Part shown: in pieces, positions 43,752 through 53,393 of the stretch | Layout of the letters: every line of letters starts with the position of its first letter | Numbering within the stretch: position 1 is the first letter of the stretch | Origin: an uncultured Clostridia bacterium | Lineage (GTDB): Bacteria; Bacillota; Clostridia; TANB77; CAG-508 | Length of the DNA stretch: 64,000 bases | NCBI GenBank assembly: GCA_934169725.1 | Contig: CAKPOF010000001.1 | Coordinates: 310,001-374,000, forward strand | Direction of reading: 5' to 3' | The notes under the pieces: generated by a model | What the model was told of the DNA's origin: nothing | The model's input: only the letters and a program-made list of their open reading frames with translations | Databases searched by the model: none | Translations under genes and position numbers: made by a program

Positions 43752-45779
43752 ATGAAATTTACAAAGGAAAAATTAGATTTAGAAACAGGAATTACTAAAG
43801 AATGGTTATTAACTAATGGGATTGGTGGATTTGCTTCATCAACCGCTATTGGTGCAAATACAAGAAAATATCATGGTTTATTAATAGCACCATTAAATCC
43901 ACCAGCAAGTAGATATCTAATTTTATCAAAATTAGATGAAGCAATAGAGGTAAGAGGAAAGAAATATGATTTGTATACAAATATTTGCGAATCATATATT
44001 TCTCAAGGATATAAATATTTAGAAGAATTTGAAAAAGATATATACCCTACATATACATATAAAGTACCAGGAGGAATAACAATAGAAAAAAGTATTTGCA
44101 TGGAATATGGAAAAAATACAGTAGGTGTATATTATAAAATAAAAAATGGTAGATATAAATCAAAATTAACGTTAGCACCAATTGTTAATTTTAGAGATTT
44201 TCATACAATGAATACAAACCATAACTTTAAACTTAAACAATATATAACAGAAGATAAAAAGGTAAAATTAATAATAGACGATAAATCTCAAACACCAGTA
44301 TATATGTATTTAACAGATGGAAAGTATATACAACATTATAATGATAATTTTAATAATATGTTTTATATAGAGGAAGAAAAAAGAGGATTTTATCCAGAAG
44401 AAAACCATGCTGTTCCAGGTGTTTATGAATTAGAAATAAAGCCAAATGAGGAAAAAGAAATTTCATTTTTATGTTCATTAGAAGAAAATATAGAAGAAAT
44501 AGATGCAAAAGAATTAATGGAGATGGAAGAAGTTAGAATAGAAAATGAAATACAAAAAACAGAACTAATACAAGATAATGAAGATAAAAGTAGAAAAGAA
44601 AAAAATAAAGATGAATTAATAAAAACATATATAAAAGCTATAGATAATTTTATTGTATATAGACCAAACTTTAGGCTACATACAATAATAGCTGGTTACC
44701 CATGGTTTTTAGATTGGGGAAGAGATTCTTTAATTTCATTTGAAGGGTTACTATTGGTAACTAAAAAATATGATATTGCAAGAGAAGTTTTATTAACAAT
44801 GGTCAGAGATATAAAATATGGACTAGTACCTAATGGATATTCAGGTTATGATAATAGACCATTATATAATAGTGTTGATGCGGCATTATTATTGTTTGAA
44901 CAAGTCCAAAAATATTTAGAATATACAAAAGATTATAAATTTATAAAAGAAAAAATATATTCTAAATTAGAAAATATTATTAAAAACTATATTGAAGGAA
45001 ATAATGTAGATGGAAATAATATATATTTAGATAAAGATGGACTAATAGTATCAGGAACAGATGAAACACAAAATACTTGGATGGATGCTAAAGTTGGTAA
45101 TATTGCAATAACACCAAGAAATGGAAAAGCGGTTGAAATAAATGCACTATGGTATAATGCTAACATGATAATGGCAAATTTAACACTAAAAATAGGTGAT
45201 TTATTACAAATAAAGAAATATAAAGAATTAGCAAAAAAATGCAAAAAATCTTTTGAAGAAAAATTTTATAATGAAAAAACTAAATGTTTAGATGATGTAA
45301 TAGGAGATAGCAAAATAAGACCAAATCAATTATTTGCACTAAGTTTAACATATCCAATAATCGATGTAGAATCAGATAAAGCTAGAAATATAATTCAAGT
45401 AGTAGAAAAGAAACTTTTGAATAATTATGGATTAAAAACATTGGCTAAAGGTGAAGAAAACTATGTTGAAAGATATGAAGGAGATGGAGTAAAAAGAGAT
45501 TCTAGCTATCATCAAGGAATCACATGGCCATGGTTATTAGGATTATATTATAATGCACTTTTGAATATAGAAAAGAAAGCAAAAGATGAAGAAATAAATT
45601 TAAAAATACAAAAATTTATAGATAAAACAAATAAAATATTTAAAAAAGAAATTAATGAAAATGGATGTATAGGAAGTATAGCTGAAATATATGATTCAAA
45701 TAAACCACAATTACCCAAAGGTGCAATAGCTCAAGCGTGGAGTATAGCAGAGATTTTTAGAATTATAATAAACAGTTAA
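43752..45779 (+). CDS. Glycogen debranching enzyme (amylo-alpha-1,6-glucosidase)
   Basis: The protein has 675 residues. The N-terminal GDE_N-like domain (about 1-250) starts KEWLLTNGIGGFASSTAIGA and has NTRKYHGLLIAPLNPPASRY. The C-terminal (alpha/alpha)6 barrel, GDE_C of family GH133, holds GYPWFLDWGRDSLISFEGLL near 313-332 and TWMDAKVGN near 444-452. SSYHQGITWPWLLGLYYNAL lies near 583-602. It removes alpha-1,6 branches from glycogen. No other glycogen genes lie nearby. It is preceded by a strong terminator and is probably monocistronic or read with ruvC (32-base gap). Confidence 0.92.
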   Translation: MKFTKEKLDLETGITKEWLLTNGIGGFASSTAIGANTRKYHGLLIAPLNPPASRYLILSKLDEAIEVRGKKYDLYTNICESYISQGYKYLEEFEKDIYPTYTYKVPGGITIEKSICMEYGKNTVGVYYKIKNGRYKSKLTLAPIVNFRDFHTMNTNHNFKLKQYITEDKKVKLIIDDKSQTPVYMYLTDGKYIQHYNDNFNNMFYIEEEKRGFYPEENHAVPGVYELEIKPNEEKEISFLCSLEENIEEIDAKELMEMEEVRIENEIQKTELIQDNEDKSRKEKNKDELIKTYIKAIDNFIVYRPNFRLHTIIAGYPWFLDWGRDSLISFEGLLLVTKKYDIAREVLLTMVRDIKYGLVPNGYSGYDNRPLYNSVDAALLLFEQVQKYLEYTKDYKFIKEKIYSKLENIIKNYIEGNNVDGNNIYLDKDGLIVSGTDETQNTWMDAKVGNIAITPRNGKAVEINALWYNANMIMANLTLKIGDLLQIKKYKELAKKCKKSFEEKFYNEKTKCLDDVIGDSKIRPNQLFALSLTYPIIDVESDKARNIIQVVEKKLLNNYGLKTLAKGEENYVERYEGDGVKRDSSYHQGITWPWLLGLYYNALLNIEKKAKDEEINLKIQKFIDKTNKIFKKEINENGCIGSIAEIYDSNKPQLPKGAIAQAWSIAEIFRIIINS

Positions 45780-45811
45780 TACACAAATACTTTCTAAAAG
45801 AGGAGAAACAA

Positions 45812-46297
45812 ATGAGAATATTAGGAATAGACCCAGGTTTTGCAATAACAGGATATAGTGTAATTGATTATATAGGGAATAAATTTAAATTAGAAACATC
45901 AGGAGCAATATTAACAGAAGCCAAGACATCATTTCCTTTAAGATTGGAAAAAATAAACAAAGAATTAGATAATTTAATAAAAATGTATAAACCAGATGCG
46001 ATGTCAATAGAAGAATTATTTTTTAATAATAATGCTAAGACAGCAATTAATGTTGCACAGGCAAGAGGAGTTATACTTGTTACTGCAAGACAAAATGATT
46101 TAAACATATATGAATATACTCCGCTTCAAGTAAAGCAAGCTGTCACAGGATATGGTAGAGCAGATAAGATTCAAGTGCAAAGAATGGTAAAAATGATATT
46201 AAATGAAGAAAAATTACCTAAACTAGATGATATTACAGATAGCATGGCAATGGCAATATGCCATGCTCATTCTTGCAGATTTTCTCAAAAATTATAA
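45812..46297 (+). CDS. ruvC: Holliday junction resolvase RuvC
   Basis: The protein has 161 residues with an RNase H-like fold. The catalytic acids are Asp7 (RILGIDPGFAITG), Glu near 67 (AMSIEELFFNNNAKTA) and the C-terminal pair in KLDDITDSMAMAICHAH. VKQAVTGYGRADKIQVQRMV is the DNA-binding part. It cuts Holliday junctions with RuvAB. ruvA and ruvB do not follow here. holA is next after 51 bases. Confidence 0.95.
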   Translation: MRILGIDPGFAITGYSVIDYIGNKFKLETSGAILTEAKTSFPLRLEKINKELDNLIKMYKPDAMSIEELFFNNNAKTAINVAQARGVILVTARQNDLNIYEYTPLQVKQAVTGYGRADKIQVQRMVKMILNEEKLPKLDDITDSMAMAICHAHSCRFSQKL

Positions 46298-46348
46298 AAA
46301 TTTAAAAAAAGTTATTTACATATAAAATATATATGATAGGAGAAAAGA

Positions 46349-47371
46349 ATGGTAAAAATAGAAGAATTAGAAAAAAAATTGAAAAATGAAACTTTAGATA
46401 GCATATATTTGTTATATGGTGAAGAACTTTTTTTGTTAGAAAATACATTAAAAAAAATAAAAAAGAATTTTGGTGAATGTATAAAAGGTATAAACTATAT
46501 ACAAATAGATGATACAAATATTGCAGAAATAATATCAGATATAGAAACACCAGCTTTTGGATATGAAAAAAAATTAATAGTAGCTAGGAATTCAGGAATT
46601 TTAAAAAAAGAAGGAAAACGAAAAAATGTTGAAATAGCAAAATTAAGAGAAAAATTATCTGATTATATAAAAAACAATTATAAATTAATACAAGAAAGTG
46701 TTGTATTAGTTATTGTAGAGGAAAATGTAGAGAATAAAAATGTTTTATATAAAGAAATAGATAAAGTGGGAATTGTTTGTGATTTTGAATATCAAAAACC
46801 AATTCAAATAGAAAAAAGATTGAAAGCAATTTGCCAGGCATATAAGGTAAATATATCAGATTTTGAAGTAAGATATTTAATTGAATCATGTGGTACAAAT
46901 ATGCAAGATTTAATAAATGAAATAAGAAAATTGATTGAATATGCTGGAGAAAATGGTACAATAAAAAAAGAGGATATAGATAAATTAAGCATAAAAAAAC
47001 TAGAAAGTGTAATATTTGATTTAACAGATAATTTAGGAAAAAAAGAAACACGAAAAGCTTTACAGGTTTTAAATAATTTAATATATGCTAAAGAACCAAT
47101 ACAAAAAATATTAGTAACATTATATAATCATTTTAAAAAACTATACATAACTAAAATAGCAATAAAAACAAATAAAGATATTATAACAAGCTTGAATTTA
47201 AAATCAAACCAAACTTTTTTAGTTAATAAATATAAAACACAATCAAGATATTTTGATGAAGAAGATTTAAGACAAATTTTGCAAAATTTACGTGATTTAG
47301 ATTATAATTATAAAATTGGACTGATAGATTTGCAAATAGGTTTAGAATCAATACTTTGTAGATATTGTTAA
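46349..47371 (+). CDS. holA: DNA polymerase III delta subunit
   Basis: The protein has 340 residues. The AAA+-like clamp loader subunit opens YLLYGEELFLLENTLKKIKK (about 19-38). It has ETPAFGYEKKLIVARN, and EVRYLIESCGTNMQDLINEI near 172-191. IFDLTDNLGKKETRKAL marks the collar domain start. HolA opens the beta clamp for loading. The sequence is diverged but the domain order and length fit. It is followed by sleB on the same strand after 94 bases. Confidence 0.88.
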   Translation: MVKIEELEKKLKNETLDSIYLLYGEELFLLENTLKKIKKNFGECIKGINYIQIDDTNIAEIISDIETPAFGYEKKLIVARNSGILKKEGKRKNVEIAKLREKLSDYIKNNYKLIQESVVLVIVEENVENKNVLYKEIDKVGIVCDFEYQKPIQIEKRLKAICQAYKVNISDFEVRYLIESCGTNMQDLINEIRKLIEYAGENGTIKKEDIDKLSIKKLESVIFDLTDNLGKKETRKALQVLNNLIYAKEPIQKILVTLYNHFKKLYITKIAIKTNKDIITSLNLKSNQTFLVNKYKTQSRYFDEEDLRQILQNLRDLDYNYKIGLIDLQIGLESILCRYC

Positions 47372-47465
47372 TTAAGAATAAATCTGAAAAAATAATAAAA
47401 TGTATAATAAATGTCATTATTGTTAAAAATAACATTAAAATATTTTTAACAAAGGTGATAATAAA

Positions 47466-48164
47466 ATGAATTTAAAAAGAATAACAAAATATTTAAATAG
47501 TAAAAAATTTATAAAAATAGGAATATTTATAACAATACTAATAATATCCATTGTTATATTTCAAAAAGATAATGAAGTAAAGGCTTTATCTAAATATGGC
47601 TCAAGAGGAAATGAAGTAACTCAAATACAAACTAAATTAAAAAGATGGGGCTATTATAGTGGTAATGTAGATGGAATATTTGGAAAACAAACACAAGATG
47701 CTGTAAAATATTTTCAAAGAAAAAATGGACTAACTGCAGATGGAATAGCAGGTCCTGCTACATTAAAAGCAATGGGAATAACAAGTAGTAGTTCAAGTTC
47801 TTCAAGCAGTAATACAAGTAATGTAAATCTATTGGCTAGATTAATATATGGAGAATCGAGAGGTGAATCATATACAGGGCAAGTTGCTGTTGGAGCTGTA
47901 GTAATGAATAGGGTAAAAAGCAGTTCATTTCCTAATAGTATTTCTGGAGTTATATATCAATCAGGAGCTTTTGATGCAGTTAGAGATGGACAAATAAATT
48001 TAACACCAGATGCAACAGCAAAAAAAGCAGCACAAGATGCTATTAATGGATGGGATCCAAGTTATGGAGCTATTTACTATTTTAATCCAGCTACTGCAAC
48101 AAATAAATGGATATGGTCAAGACCTATGACTGTTACTATTGGAAAACACAGATTTTGTAAATAA
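47466..48164 (+). CDS. sleB: Spore cortex-lytic enzyme SleB-like hydrolase
   Basis: The protein has 232 residues. An N-terminal signal or membrane segment (IGIFITILIISIVIF, about 18-32) is followed by a peptidoglycan-binding domain (about 42-102, GSRGNEVTQIQTKLKRWGYY and VKYFQRKNGLTADGIAGPAT). A Ser-rich linker of 10 or so serines comes next. The Hydrolase_2 catalytic domain (about 122-232) has ARLIYGESRGESYTGQVAVG with the catalytic Glu and ends with GKHRFCK. SleB degrades cortex during spore germination. ypeB, often next to it, is not seen. A vegetative cell-wall role is possible. Confidence 0.9.
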   Translation: MNLKRITKYLNSKKFIKIGIFITILIISIVIFQKDNEVKALSKYGSRGNEVTQIQTKLKRWGYYSGNVDGIFGKQTQDAVKYFQRKNGLTADGIAGPATLKAMGITSSSSSSSSSNTSNVNLLARLIYGESRGESYTGQVAVGAVVMNRVKSSSFPNSISGVIYQSGAFDAVRDGQINLTPDATAKKAAQDAINGWDPSYGAIYYFNPATATNKWIWSRPMTVTIGKHRFCK

Positions 48165-48180
48165 AAATATATATAAATAA

Positions 48181-48227
48181 AAGATGGTAATAAATATGCA
48201 AATAAAGCATAAATATACCATCTTTTT
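48181..48227. terminator. Terminator between sleB and the convergent gene
   Basis: AAGATGGTA pairs with TACCATCTT, extended inside by ATATGC/GCATA, with a TTTTT tail. Confidence 0.85.
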
Positions 48228-48239
48228 GGTGTGGAGAAA

Positions 48240-48623
48240 TCAGCATGAAATTTTACCAATTGAAACAGATGATTTTATAGGATTTAAACCTAGCTCTTTA
48301 ATAAATTTCTTAATAAAAATTAATAATCGGGTTTCAATCATATCACTTTTATCATAAATAACATAATTAAATATACCGGAATTATATAATCCCATAAATC
48401 CAATAATTGTAGTGGAATCTTTATATGTTATTTTATAAGATTTGTAGTCATATGAGGCTAGGGTGGAAAGTAAAATTAGTTTAAATTCATCATTTTCAAT
48501 ATACTGATCTTTTCGAATTTTAGGGGTTACATTAGGTTCAAGTGAATAGTTAAAATTTCGTGTAAAATTAGCGAGCATCTGTCTTTGAGAACGGCGCGCT
48601 TGTCTCCGTTTTTCCTTTTTCAT
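48240..48623 (-). CDS. Hypothetical protein
   Basis: The protein has 127 residues. The N-terminus is highly basic (MKKEKRRQARRSQRQM), which suggests nucleic-acid or ribosome contact. The rest is a soluble mixed domain with EFKLILLSTLASYDYKSYKI and ESRLLIFIKK-like strands near 100. The start ATG 48623 has GAAAGGTGG upstream. I recognise no family. Confidence 0.65.
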   Translation of the reverse strand: MKKEKRRQARRSQRQMLANFTRNFNYSLEPNVTPKIRKDQYIENDEFKLILLSTLASYDYKSYKITYKDSTTIIGFMGLYNSGIFNYVIYDKSDMIETRLLIFIKKFIKELGLNPIKSSVSIGKISC

Positions 48624-48849
48624 CGAAATATACCACCTTTCTACAAAATGTTACATAAAAAGTATAACGTCAAATACTAGAAAAGTCAAGAAAAAAGGAT
48701 ATTTTATCAAAAAAAGTAAATGAATTATGGAAATAGAAATAAATTATAAAATAAATTGAGCCAAAAAAATTATTATGATATACTATGTTTATAAAAAAAG
48801 AGAATTAATATTTTAGTTTTAATTATAAAAAACAAAGGAAGGTAATATA

Positions 48850-50895
48850 ATGATAGACTTAGAAAAAGATGTAAAATATATAAAAGGAGTAGGACCTAAT
48901 AGAGTAAAATTACTAAATAAATTAGGCGTTTTTACATTAAAAGATTTAATAACATATTATCCAAGAACATATGAAGATAGAAGTAAACCAAAGAGTATTA
49001 TTGAGTGCTTAGATGGGGAAGAAGCTTTGATAGAGGGATATGTAGTAGGAAGATTAAGTGATGTGAGAATAAAAGGAAAAACAATGCAAAAATTGGTAAT
49101 AAGAGATGAATCAGGAATGGCAACAGCTACGTGGTTTAATCAAAGTTATTTAAAAAATAAATTTATTCAAGGGAAAAAATATACCTTTTATGGAAAAATA
49201 AATAAGTATTTTGGAAAAACAACAATTAATTCGCCTGTATTTGATGTAGAAGGAAAAAATTCTAATACAGGAAAAATAATTCCATTGTATCCATTAACTT
49301 TTAATTTATCACAAAATACAATTCGAAAGATAATGGAAAATGCAATAGAAATTGTTGAAGGTAATCTGCAAGAAACAATACCAGAAAAACTTTTAAAAAA
49401 ATATAAATTACAAGAAATAAACGAAGCTATAAAAAATATACATTTTCCCAAAAACTTCAATGATTTTAAGGGGGCAAGGAATAGACTTGTTTTTGAAGAA
49501 TTATTATCTATGCAACTAGCTTTATTAGAATTAAAAAATAATTATATAAATAATGGTGAAGGAATTCAATTTAAAAAAGAAATAAAAATGCAAGATATTA
49601 TCAACAAATTACCATTTGAATTAACTAATGCACAAAAAAGAGTATTAAAAGAAATAAATAATGATATGGAATCAAACAAACCAATGAATAGATTGTTACA
49701 GGGGGATGTTGGATCAGGGAAAACAGTAATATCAATGTGTAGCGCGTATAAAGCAGTAAAATGTGGATATCAAGCAGCTATAATGGCACCTACAGCAATA
49801 TTAGCCACACAACATTTAGAAAATTTTAAGAAAATTTTTGATGATATGAATATAAAATGTGAACTATTAATTTCTGCAATGACAAAAAAGAAGAAGAGTG
49901 AATTATTAGAAAGATTAAATAATGGAGAAATAGATATATTAATAGGAACACATGCGTTAATACAAGAAAATGTTAAATTTAAAAAATTGGGTCTTGTAGT
50001 TACAGATGAACAACACCGTTTTGGAGTAAAACAAAGAACAACAATAGTTGAAAAAGGACAAAACCCAGACGTACTTGTTATGACTGCAACTCCGATACCT
50101 AGAACATTAGCGTTAATATTATATGGAGATTTGGACATATCAATAATAGACGAATTACCACCAAATAGAAAAAAAATAGATACGTTTGCAGTTACTAAAG
50201 GAATGGAAGAAAGAATAAATAATTTTATAAAAATTCAATTAAAAGAAGGAAGACAGGCATATATTGTATGTCCATTAGTAGAAGAAAATGAAGAGTTAGA
50301 CTTAAAATCAGTAGAAAAGCTATATGAAAAATACAAAACAGAAACTTTTTCAGAATATAAAGTAGAATATATTCATGGAAAAATGAAAGTAAAAGAAAAA
50401 GATGAAATAATGTTGAAGTTTAAAAATAAAGAAATAGATATATTAATTTCAACAACAGTAATAGAAGTAGGGGTAGACGTACCTAATGCTAATATTATGG
50501 TTATTGAGGATGCACAAAGATTTGGATTAGCACAATTACATCAGTTGAGAGGAAGAGTAGGAAGAGGAGAATATAAATCTTATTGTATTTTAAAATATGA
50601 AGGAAAAGGAGATACAGTACGAAAAAGAATGAAGGTAATGTGTGATACAAATGATGGATTTATAATATCAGAAAAAGATTTAGAATTAAGAGGATCAGGA
50701 GACTTCTTTGGGACAATGCAACATGGATTACCAGAATTCAAAATTGCAAATTTATTTGAAGATATAGCAATATTGAAAGTAGCTCAAGAAGAAGCAATAA
50801 ATATCTTAAAAAAAGATCCAAATTTAGAACAAAAAGAAAATGAAATATTAAAAAAATTGATTCAAGATAAATTTACAAATAGAATAGAAATATAA
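48850..50895 (+). CDS. recG: ATP-dependent DNA helicase RecG
   Basis: This 681-residue protein remodels stalled forks and branched DNA. The N-terminal wedge domain (about 1-170) includes the OB fold (EALIEGYVVGRLSDVRIKGK). In the superfamily 2 motor, Walker A is LQGDVGSGKTVISM (near 283-296), the DEQH box is VVTDEQHRFGVKQ (near 383), and TATPIPRTLAL follows. HQLRGRVGRGEYKSYCIL is motif VI (near 563-580). The C-terminal TRG region FGTMQHGLPEFKIAN is present. A promoter (TTGAGC, 17, TATACT) lies upstream near 48757. Confidence 0.96.
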   Translation: MIDLEKDVKYIKGVGPNRVKLLNKLGVFTLKDLITYYPRTYEDRSKPKSIIECLDGEEALIEGYVVGRLSDVRIKGKTMQKLVIRDESGMATATWFNQSYLKNKFIQGKKYTFYGKINKYFGKTTINSPVFDVEGKNSNTGKIIPLYPLTFNLSQNTIRKIMENAIEIVEGNLQETIPEKLLKKYKLQEINEAIKNIHFPKNFNDFKGARNRLVFEELLSMQLALLELKNNYINNGEGIQFKKEIKMQDIINKLPFELTNAQKRVLKEINNDMESNKPMNRLLQGDVGSGKTVISMCSAYKAVKCGYQAAIMAPTAILATQHLENFKKIFDDMNIKCELLISAMTKKKKSELLERLNNGEIDILIGTHALIQENVKFKKLGLVVTDEQHRFGVKQRTTIVEKGQNPDVLVMTATPIPRTLALILYGDLDISIIDELPPNRKKIDTFAVTKGMEERINNFIKIQLKEGRQAYIVCPLVEENEELDLKSVEKLYEKYKTETFSEYKVEYIHGKMKVKEKDEIMLKFKNKEIDILISTTVIEVGVDVPNANIMVIEDAQRFGLAQLHQLRGRVGRGEYKSYCILKYEGKGDTVRKRMKVMCDTNDGFIISEKDLELRGSGDFFGTMQHGLPEFKIANLFEDIAILKVAQEEAINILKKDPNLEQKENEILKKLIQDKFTNRIEI

Positions 50896-50961
50896 AGATA
50901 AATATTGACTTTTTATAAAAAAGATATTAATATATAGCTATAAAAAAGGATGTAGATATAA

Positions 50962-51153
50962 ATGTTAAAGATAATTTTAGAACTAATTGGAATGTTAATG
51001 GTCTTAGCAGGAACAATTTTTATTTATGATGCTAGAATAATAACTAAAAAGTTTTTTGGATTCGGAGATCAAAATGAAGGAGCTAATGGATTAAAAATTT
51101 TGGGATTTATTATAGCAATTATAGGTGCATTGGTGGTATATTTTGTTAAATAA
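50962..51153 (+). CDS. Small two-helix membrane protein
   Basis: The protein has 63 residues with two membrane helices, ILELIGMLMVLAGTIFIYDA (about 4-23) and LGFIIAIIGALVVYFV (about 46-62). They are joined by a short polar loop with KKFFGFGDQNEGANG. The ribosome site AAAAAGGATG supports translation. Short proteins of this design are common after recG-type genes in Clostridia, and the function is unknown. Confidence 0.7.
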   Translation: MLKIILELIGMLMVLAGTIFIYDARIITKKFFGFGDQNEGANGLKILGFIIAIIGALVVYFVK

Positions 51154-51171
51154 AATATTTTTATTAAATAC

Positions 51172-51204
51172 TTGACAATTAAATAAATATTATGCTATTA
51201 TAAT
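51172..51204 (+). promoter_or_regulatory. Promoter of tRNA-Leu(UAG)
   Basis: TTGACA (51172-51177) is followed by TATTAT (51196-51201, spacing 18), which overlaps TATAAT (51199-51204), 18 bases before the tRNA. Confidence 0.65.
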
Positions 51205-51221
51205 TATTGTCAAGTAAACAT

Positions 51222-51305
51222 GCGGATGTGGCGGAATTGGTAGACGCGCTGGTCTTAGGAACCAGTGCCAACGGCGTGGGGGTTCGAGTCCCTTCATCCG
51301 CACCA
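51222..51305 (+). tRNA. tRNA-Leu (anticodon UAG), integration target
   Basis: The acceptor stem GCGGATG pairs with CATCCGC. The anticodon stem CTGGT/ACCAG has loop CTTAGGA (anticodon TAG in DNA). The variable arm is GCCAACGGCG and the T-arm GGGTTCGAGTCCC. CCA is encoded at 51303-51305. A tyrosine integrase gene ends 110 bases downstream, so the 3' end of this tRNA is the probable attachment site. Confidence 0.95.
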
Positions 51306-51341
51306 AATAAGGTTTTGAGAACTTTATGAGAAATTTAATAT

Positions 51342-51390
51342 TTAGAAAATCTTATCATTTTTCTAACAATTTTGATAAAATTTTCTAACA
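51342..51390. repeat. Repeated TTTTCTAACA motifs next to the attachment site
   Basis: TTTTCTAACA occurs at 51359-51368 and 51381-51390, exactly 22 bases apart (two helix turns). A partial inverted copy TTAGAAAA lies at 51342-51349. The position between the tRNA and the integrase gene fits integrase arm-type binding sites. Confidence 0.45.
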
Positions 51391-51402
51391 CTTTTTAAAT
51401 TA

Positions 51403-51437
51403 AGTTGTTGTGGGCTAAGCGGTCACGACAACTTTTT
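51403..51437 (+). terminator. Terminator facing into the element at the integrase 3' end
   Basis: AGTTGTTGTG (51403-51412) pairs with CACGACAACT (51424-51433) and is followed by a T run. It could stop transcripts from the tRNA promoter entering the integrase gene in antisense. Confidence 0.6.
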
Positions 51438-53013
51438 CAATTTCCTTAAACTGATTTATTTGCTCTATATCTTCATAGATATTATTTAAAGTCTCATCTT
51501 TCATCTCATAAATCTCATTTTCATTATAATTAGTTAAAATATATTGAAATTTAGCCATTAAAACTTGTGCAGAAACTTCTTTATTTGTTTCATCCAAGTG
51601 GGTATAAATCATAGTAGTTTGAATATTAGAATGTCCTAGCCATATTTGAATATCTTTAATTGGAACTTTATTTTGTACCAATAAAGTAGCACAAGAATGT
51701 CTTAAATCATGTAAACGGATTCTTTTTAATTCGTTATCTTCTAACAATTTTGAAAATGTATGACTCAAATATCCAGGTTTCATAAGTTCACCATTTGGCA
51801 TTAAACAAACATAGTCTTTATATTTGTTACAATAAGTGTTACCGAATATCTTTTTATATTCTGCATACATTTCTTTATATTCTTTTAATAAAACCTCTAT
51901 AAAATCAAATAATGGTAAAGTACGATAAGATGATTGCGACTTTGTTTTATCTTTGACCACAAACTGAGTTTTACCATTAATTTTAAATCTTTGAACTGTA
52001 TGCTTTATTGTAATTGTTTTTCTTGTAAAATTAATAGCATCCCATTTTAATCCTAAAACTTCTTCACGTCTTAATCCATAAACTGCTGCAATAATAACTT
52101 CTAGTCGAATAGTAGTGTTTTCTGCAATTTCGAATAAATGTAGTAATTCCTCATGCTTATAAAAATTACCAATATAGTGGTCTGATTTAATAGGTTTTAA
52201 ATTATTAATAAAATTGTACTCAAATAACTCTTGTTCAACTGCTCTAGTAAATATACAAGATAAAATTGACCTATGATGTTTAACAGTATTTGGTTTAAGT
52301 TCTTCAGTAAAAAGATATTCAATATAATTATAAATATCTGCAAGTGTAACATCTTTTAAAAGCAATTCTTCATTTTCAAAATAGGGAATCATTCGACCAT
52401 TAACATGATCATAATAACCTTTATATGTACTTTTAGCGACTTGATTTTCAATAGATTTAAGCCATTCTTTAATATAGTCACTAAATAGCATATCACGATA
52501 ATGTCCCATTTTTTGAAGTCTTTGTTCTCGTGGATCATCTGATAATTTATTAATCAAATCTGTAATAATCCTTTTGATTAAATGAGTATTTGGATTTTCT
52601 TTAATAATACTCATTAAAGAACTTATCATTTCTTCTTTTGGTATGTTATACCAAGCAGATAAACATTTAGTAATTATTAATTCTTCTTTATTTGATAGTG
52701 GTTGACTACTTAATCTAAGTTGTTCTGTTTTGTTATCTTTATCACTTGGAGATAATAATGATATTCCAAGAGTTTGGCTTTGATTTTGTTCTTCTAATAA
52801 TTGTTCGGCTGTCTTCTTGTTGTCTATATATGAGTCTTTATTATAAATCATACGAATATCTGAAAGTAACTTTTCAGCTTTCATTTGATTTATTTTTTTG
52901 CCATCAGCTATAACTGTAGTTGGTATCCATTTTTGATTTCTTTTATTATTTGGATACACATTTAAGACAATATAATAAACTAGCCCTTTTATTTGTAAGC
53001 TACCTGTTACCAA
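51415..53013 (-). CDS. int: Tyrosine-type site-specific integrase
   Basis: The protein has 532 residues and starts at a TTG (53013) right after GGAAGGAGG. An N-terminal arm-binding region comes first. A SAM-like core-binding domain (about 175-265) has YIKEWLKSIENQVAKSTYKG. The catalytic domain keeps Arg in AAVYGLRREEVLGLKW (near 313), His-x-x-Arg in RLHDLRHSCATLL (near 441) and His in WLGHSNIQTT. The nucleophile Tyr is in MIYTHLDE (near 467). It catalyses integration into and excision from tRNA-Leu(UAG). The size is larger than most phage integrases (about 380), owing to a long N-terminal part. Confidence 0.93.
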   Translation of the reverse strand: MVTGSLQIKGLVYYIVLNVYPNNKRNQKWIPTTVIADGKKINQMKAEKLLSDIRMIYNKDSYIDNKKTAEQLLEEQNQSQTLGISLLSPSDKDNKTEQLRLSSQPLSNKEELIITKCLSAWYNIPKEEMISSLMSIIKENPNTHLIKRIITDLINKLSDDPREQRLQKMGHYRDMLFSDYIKEWLKSIENQVAKSTYKGYYDHVNGRMIPYFENEELLLKDVTLADIYNYIEYLFTEELKPNTVKHHRSILSCIFTRAVEQELFEYNFINNLKPIKSDHYIGNFYKHEELLHLFEIAENTTIRLEVIIAAVYGLRREEVLGLKWDAINFTRKTITIKHTVQRFKINGKTQFVVKDKTKSQSSYRTLPLFDFIEVLLKEYKEMYAEYKKIFGNTYCNKYKDYVCLMPNGELMKPGYLSHTFSKLLEDNELKRIRLHDLRHSCATLLVQNKVPIKDIQIWLGHSNIQTTMIYTHLDETNKEVSAQVLMAKFQYILTNYNENEIYEMKDETLNNIYEDIEQINQFKEIEKVVVTA

Positions 53014-53116
53014 TTTTCCTCCTTCCTGTATAACAGTTTACTTACCTATAGCTTTTTTATTATATCATAAGTTTTGACACTTATGATAACCTTTCTAATT
53101 TTTTATGTATCATTAA

Positions 53117-53338
53117 TTATAGGTCAATTTGTTCATCCAATAAGTATTGAATAATGCACGATTTTGGAATTTTATATTCTCTACCTATTTTCATAGATTT
53201 TATTTTTCTTTGTTTTAGTAATTTATAGGCAAGAGTAATACCAATACCTCCAAGCATTTTTCTCATTTGTTCAATATTTACAATGTCTGGATAGTTAGTA
53301 AACATTATACTGTAGTTTTCTTTTAAATTTTCACTCAT
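53117..53338 (-). CDS. xis: Excisionase family DNA-binding protein
   Basis: The protein has 73 residues from ATG 53338, which follows GGAGGTG; the frame runs open further upstream. The MerR/excisionase-type winged helix has VNIEQMRKMLGGIGITLAYK, then LLKQRKIKSMKIGREYKIPK and a short LDEQIDL tail. It is next to the integrase in the same direction and is likely the directionality factor for excision. Confidence 0.82.
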   Translation of the reverse strand: MSENLKENYSIMFTNYPDIVNIEQMRKMLGGIGITLAYKLLKQRKIKSMKIGREYKIPKSCIIQYLLDEQIDL

Positions 53339-53393
53339 GTTTTTCACCTCCAATTCTAAAAAAATAGACTTAAACATGTAAGTCATAATAATA

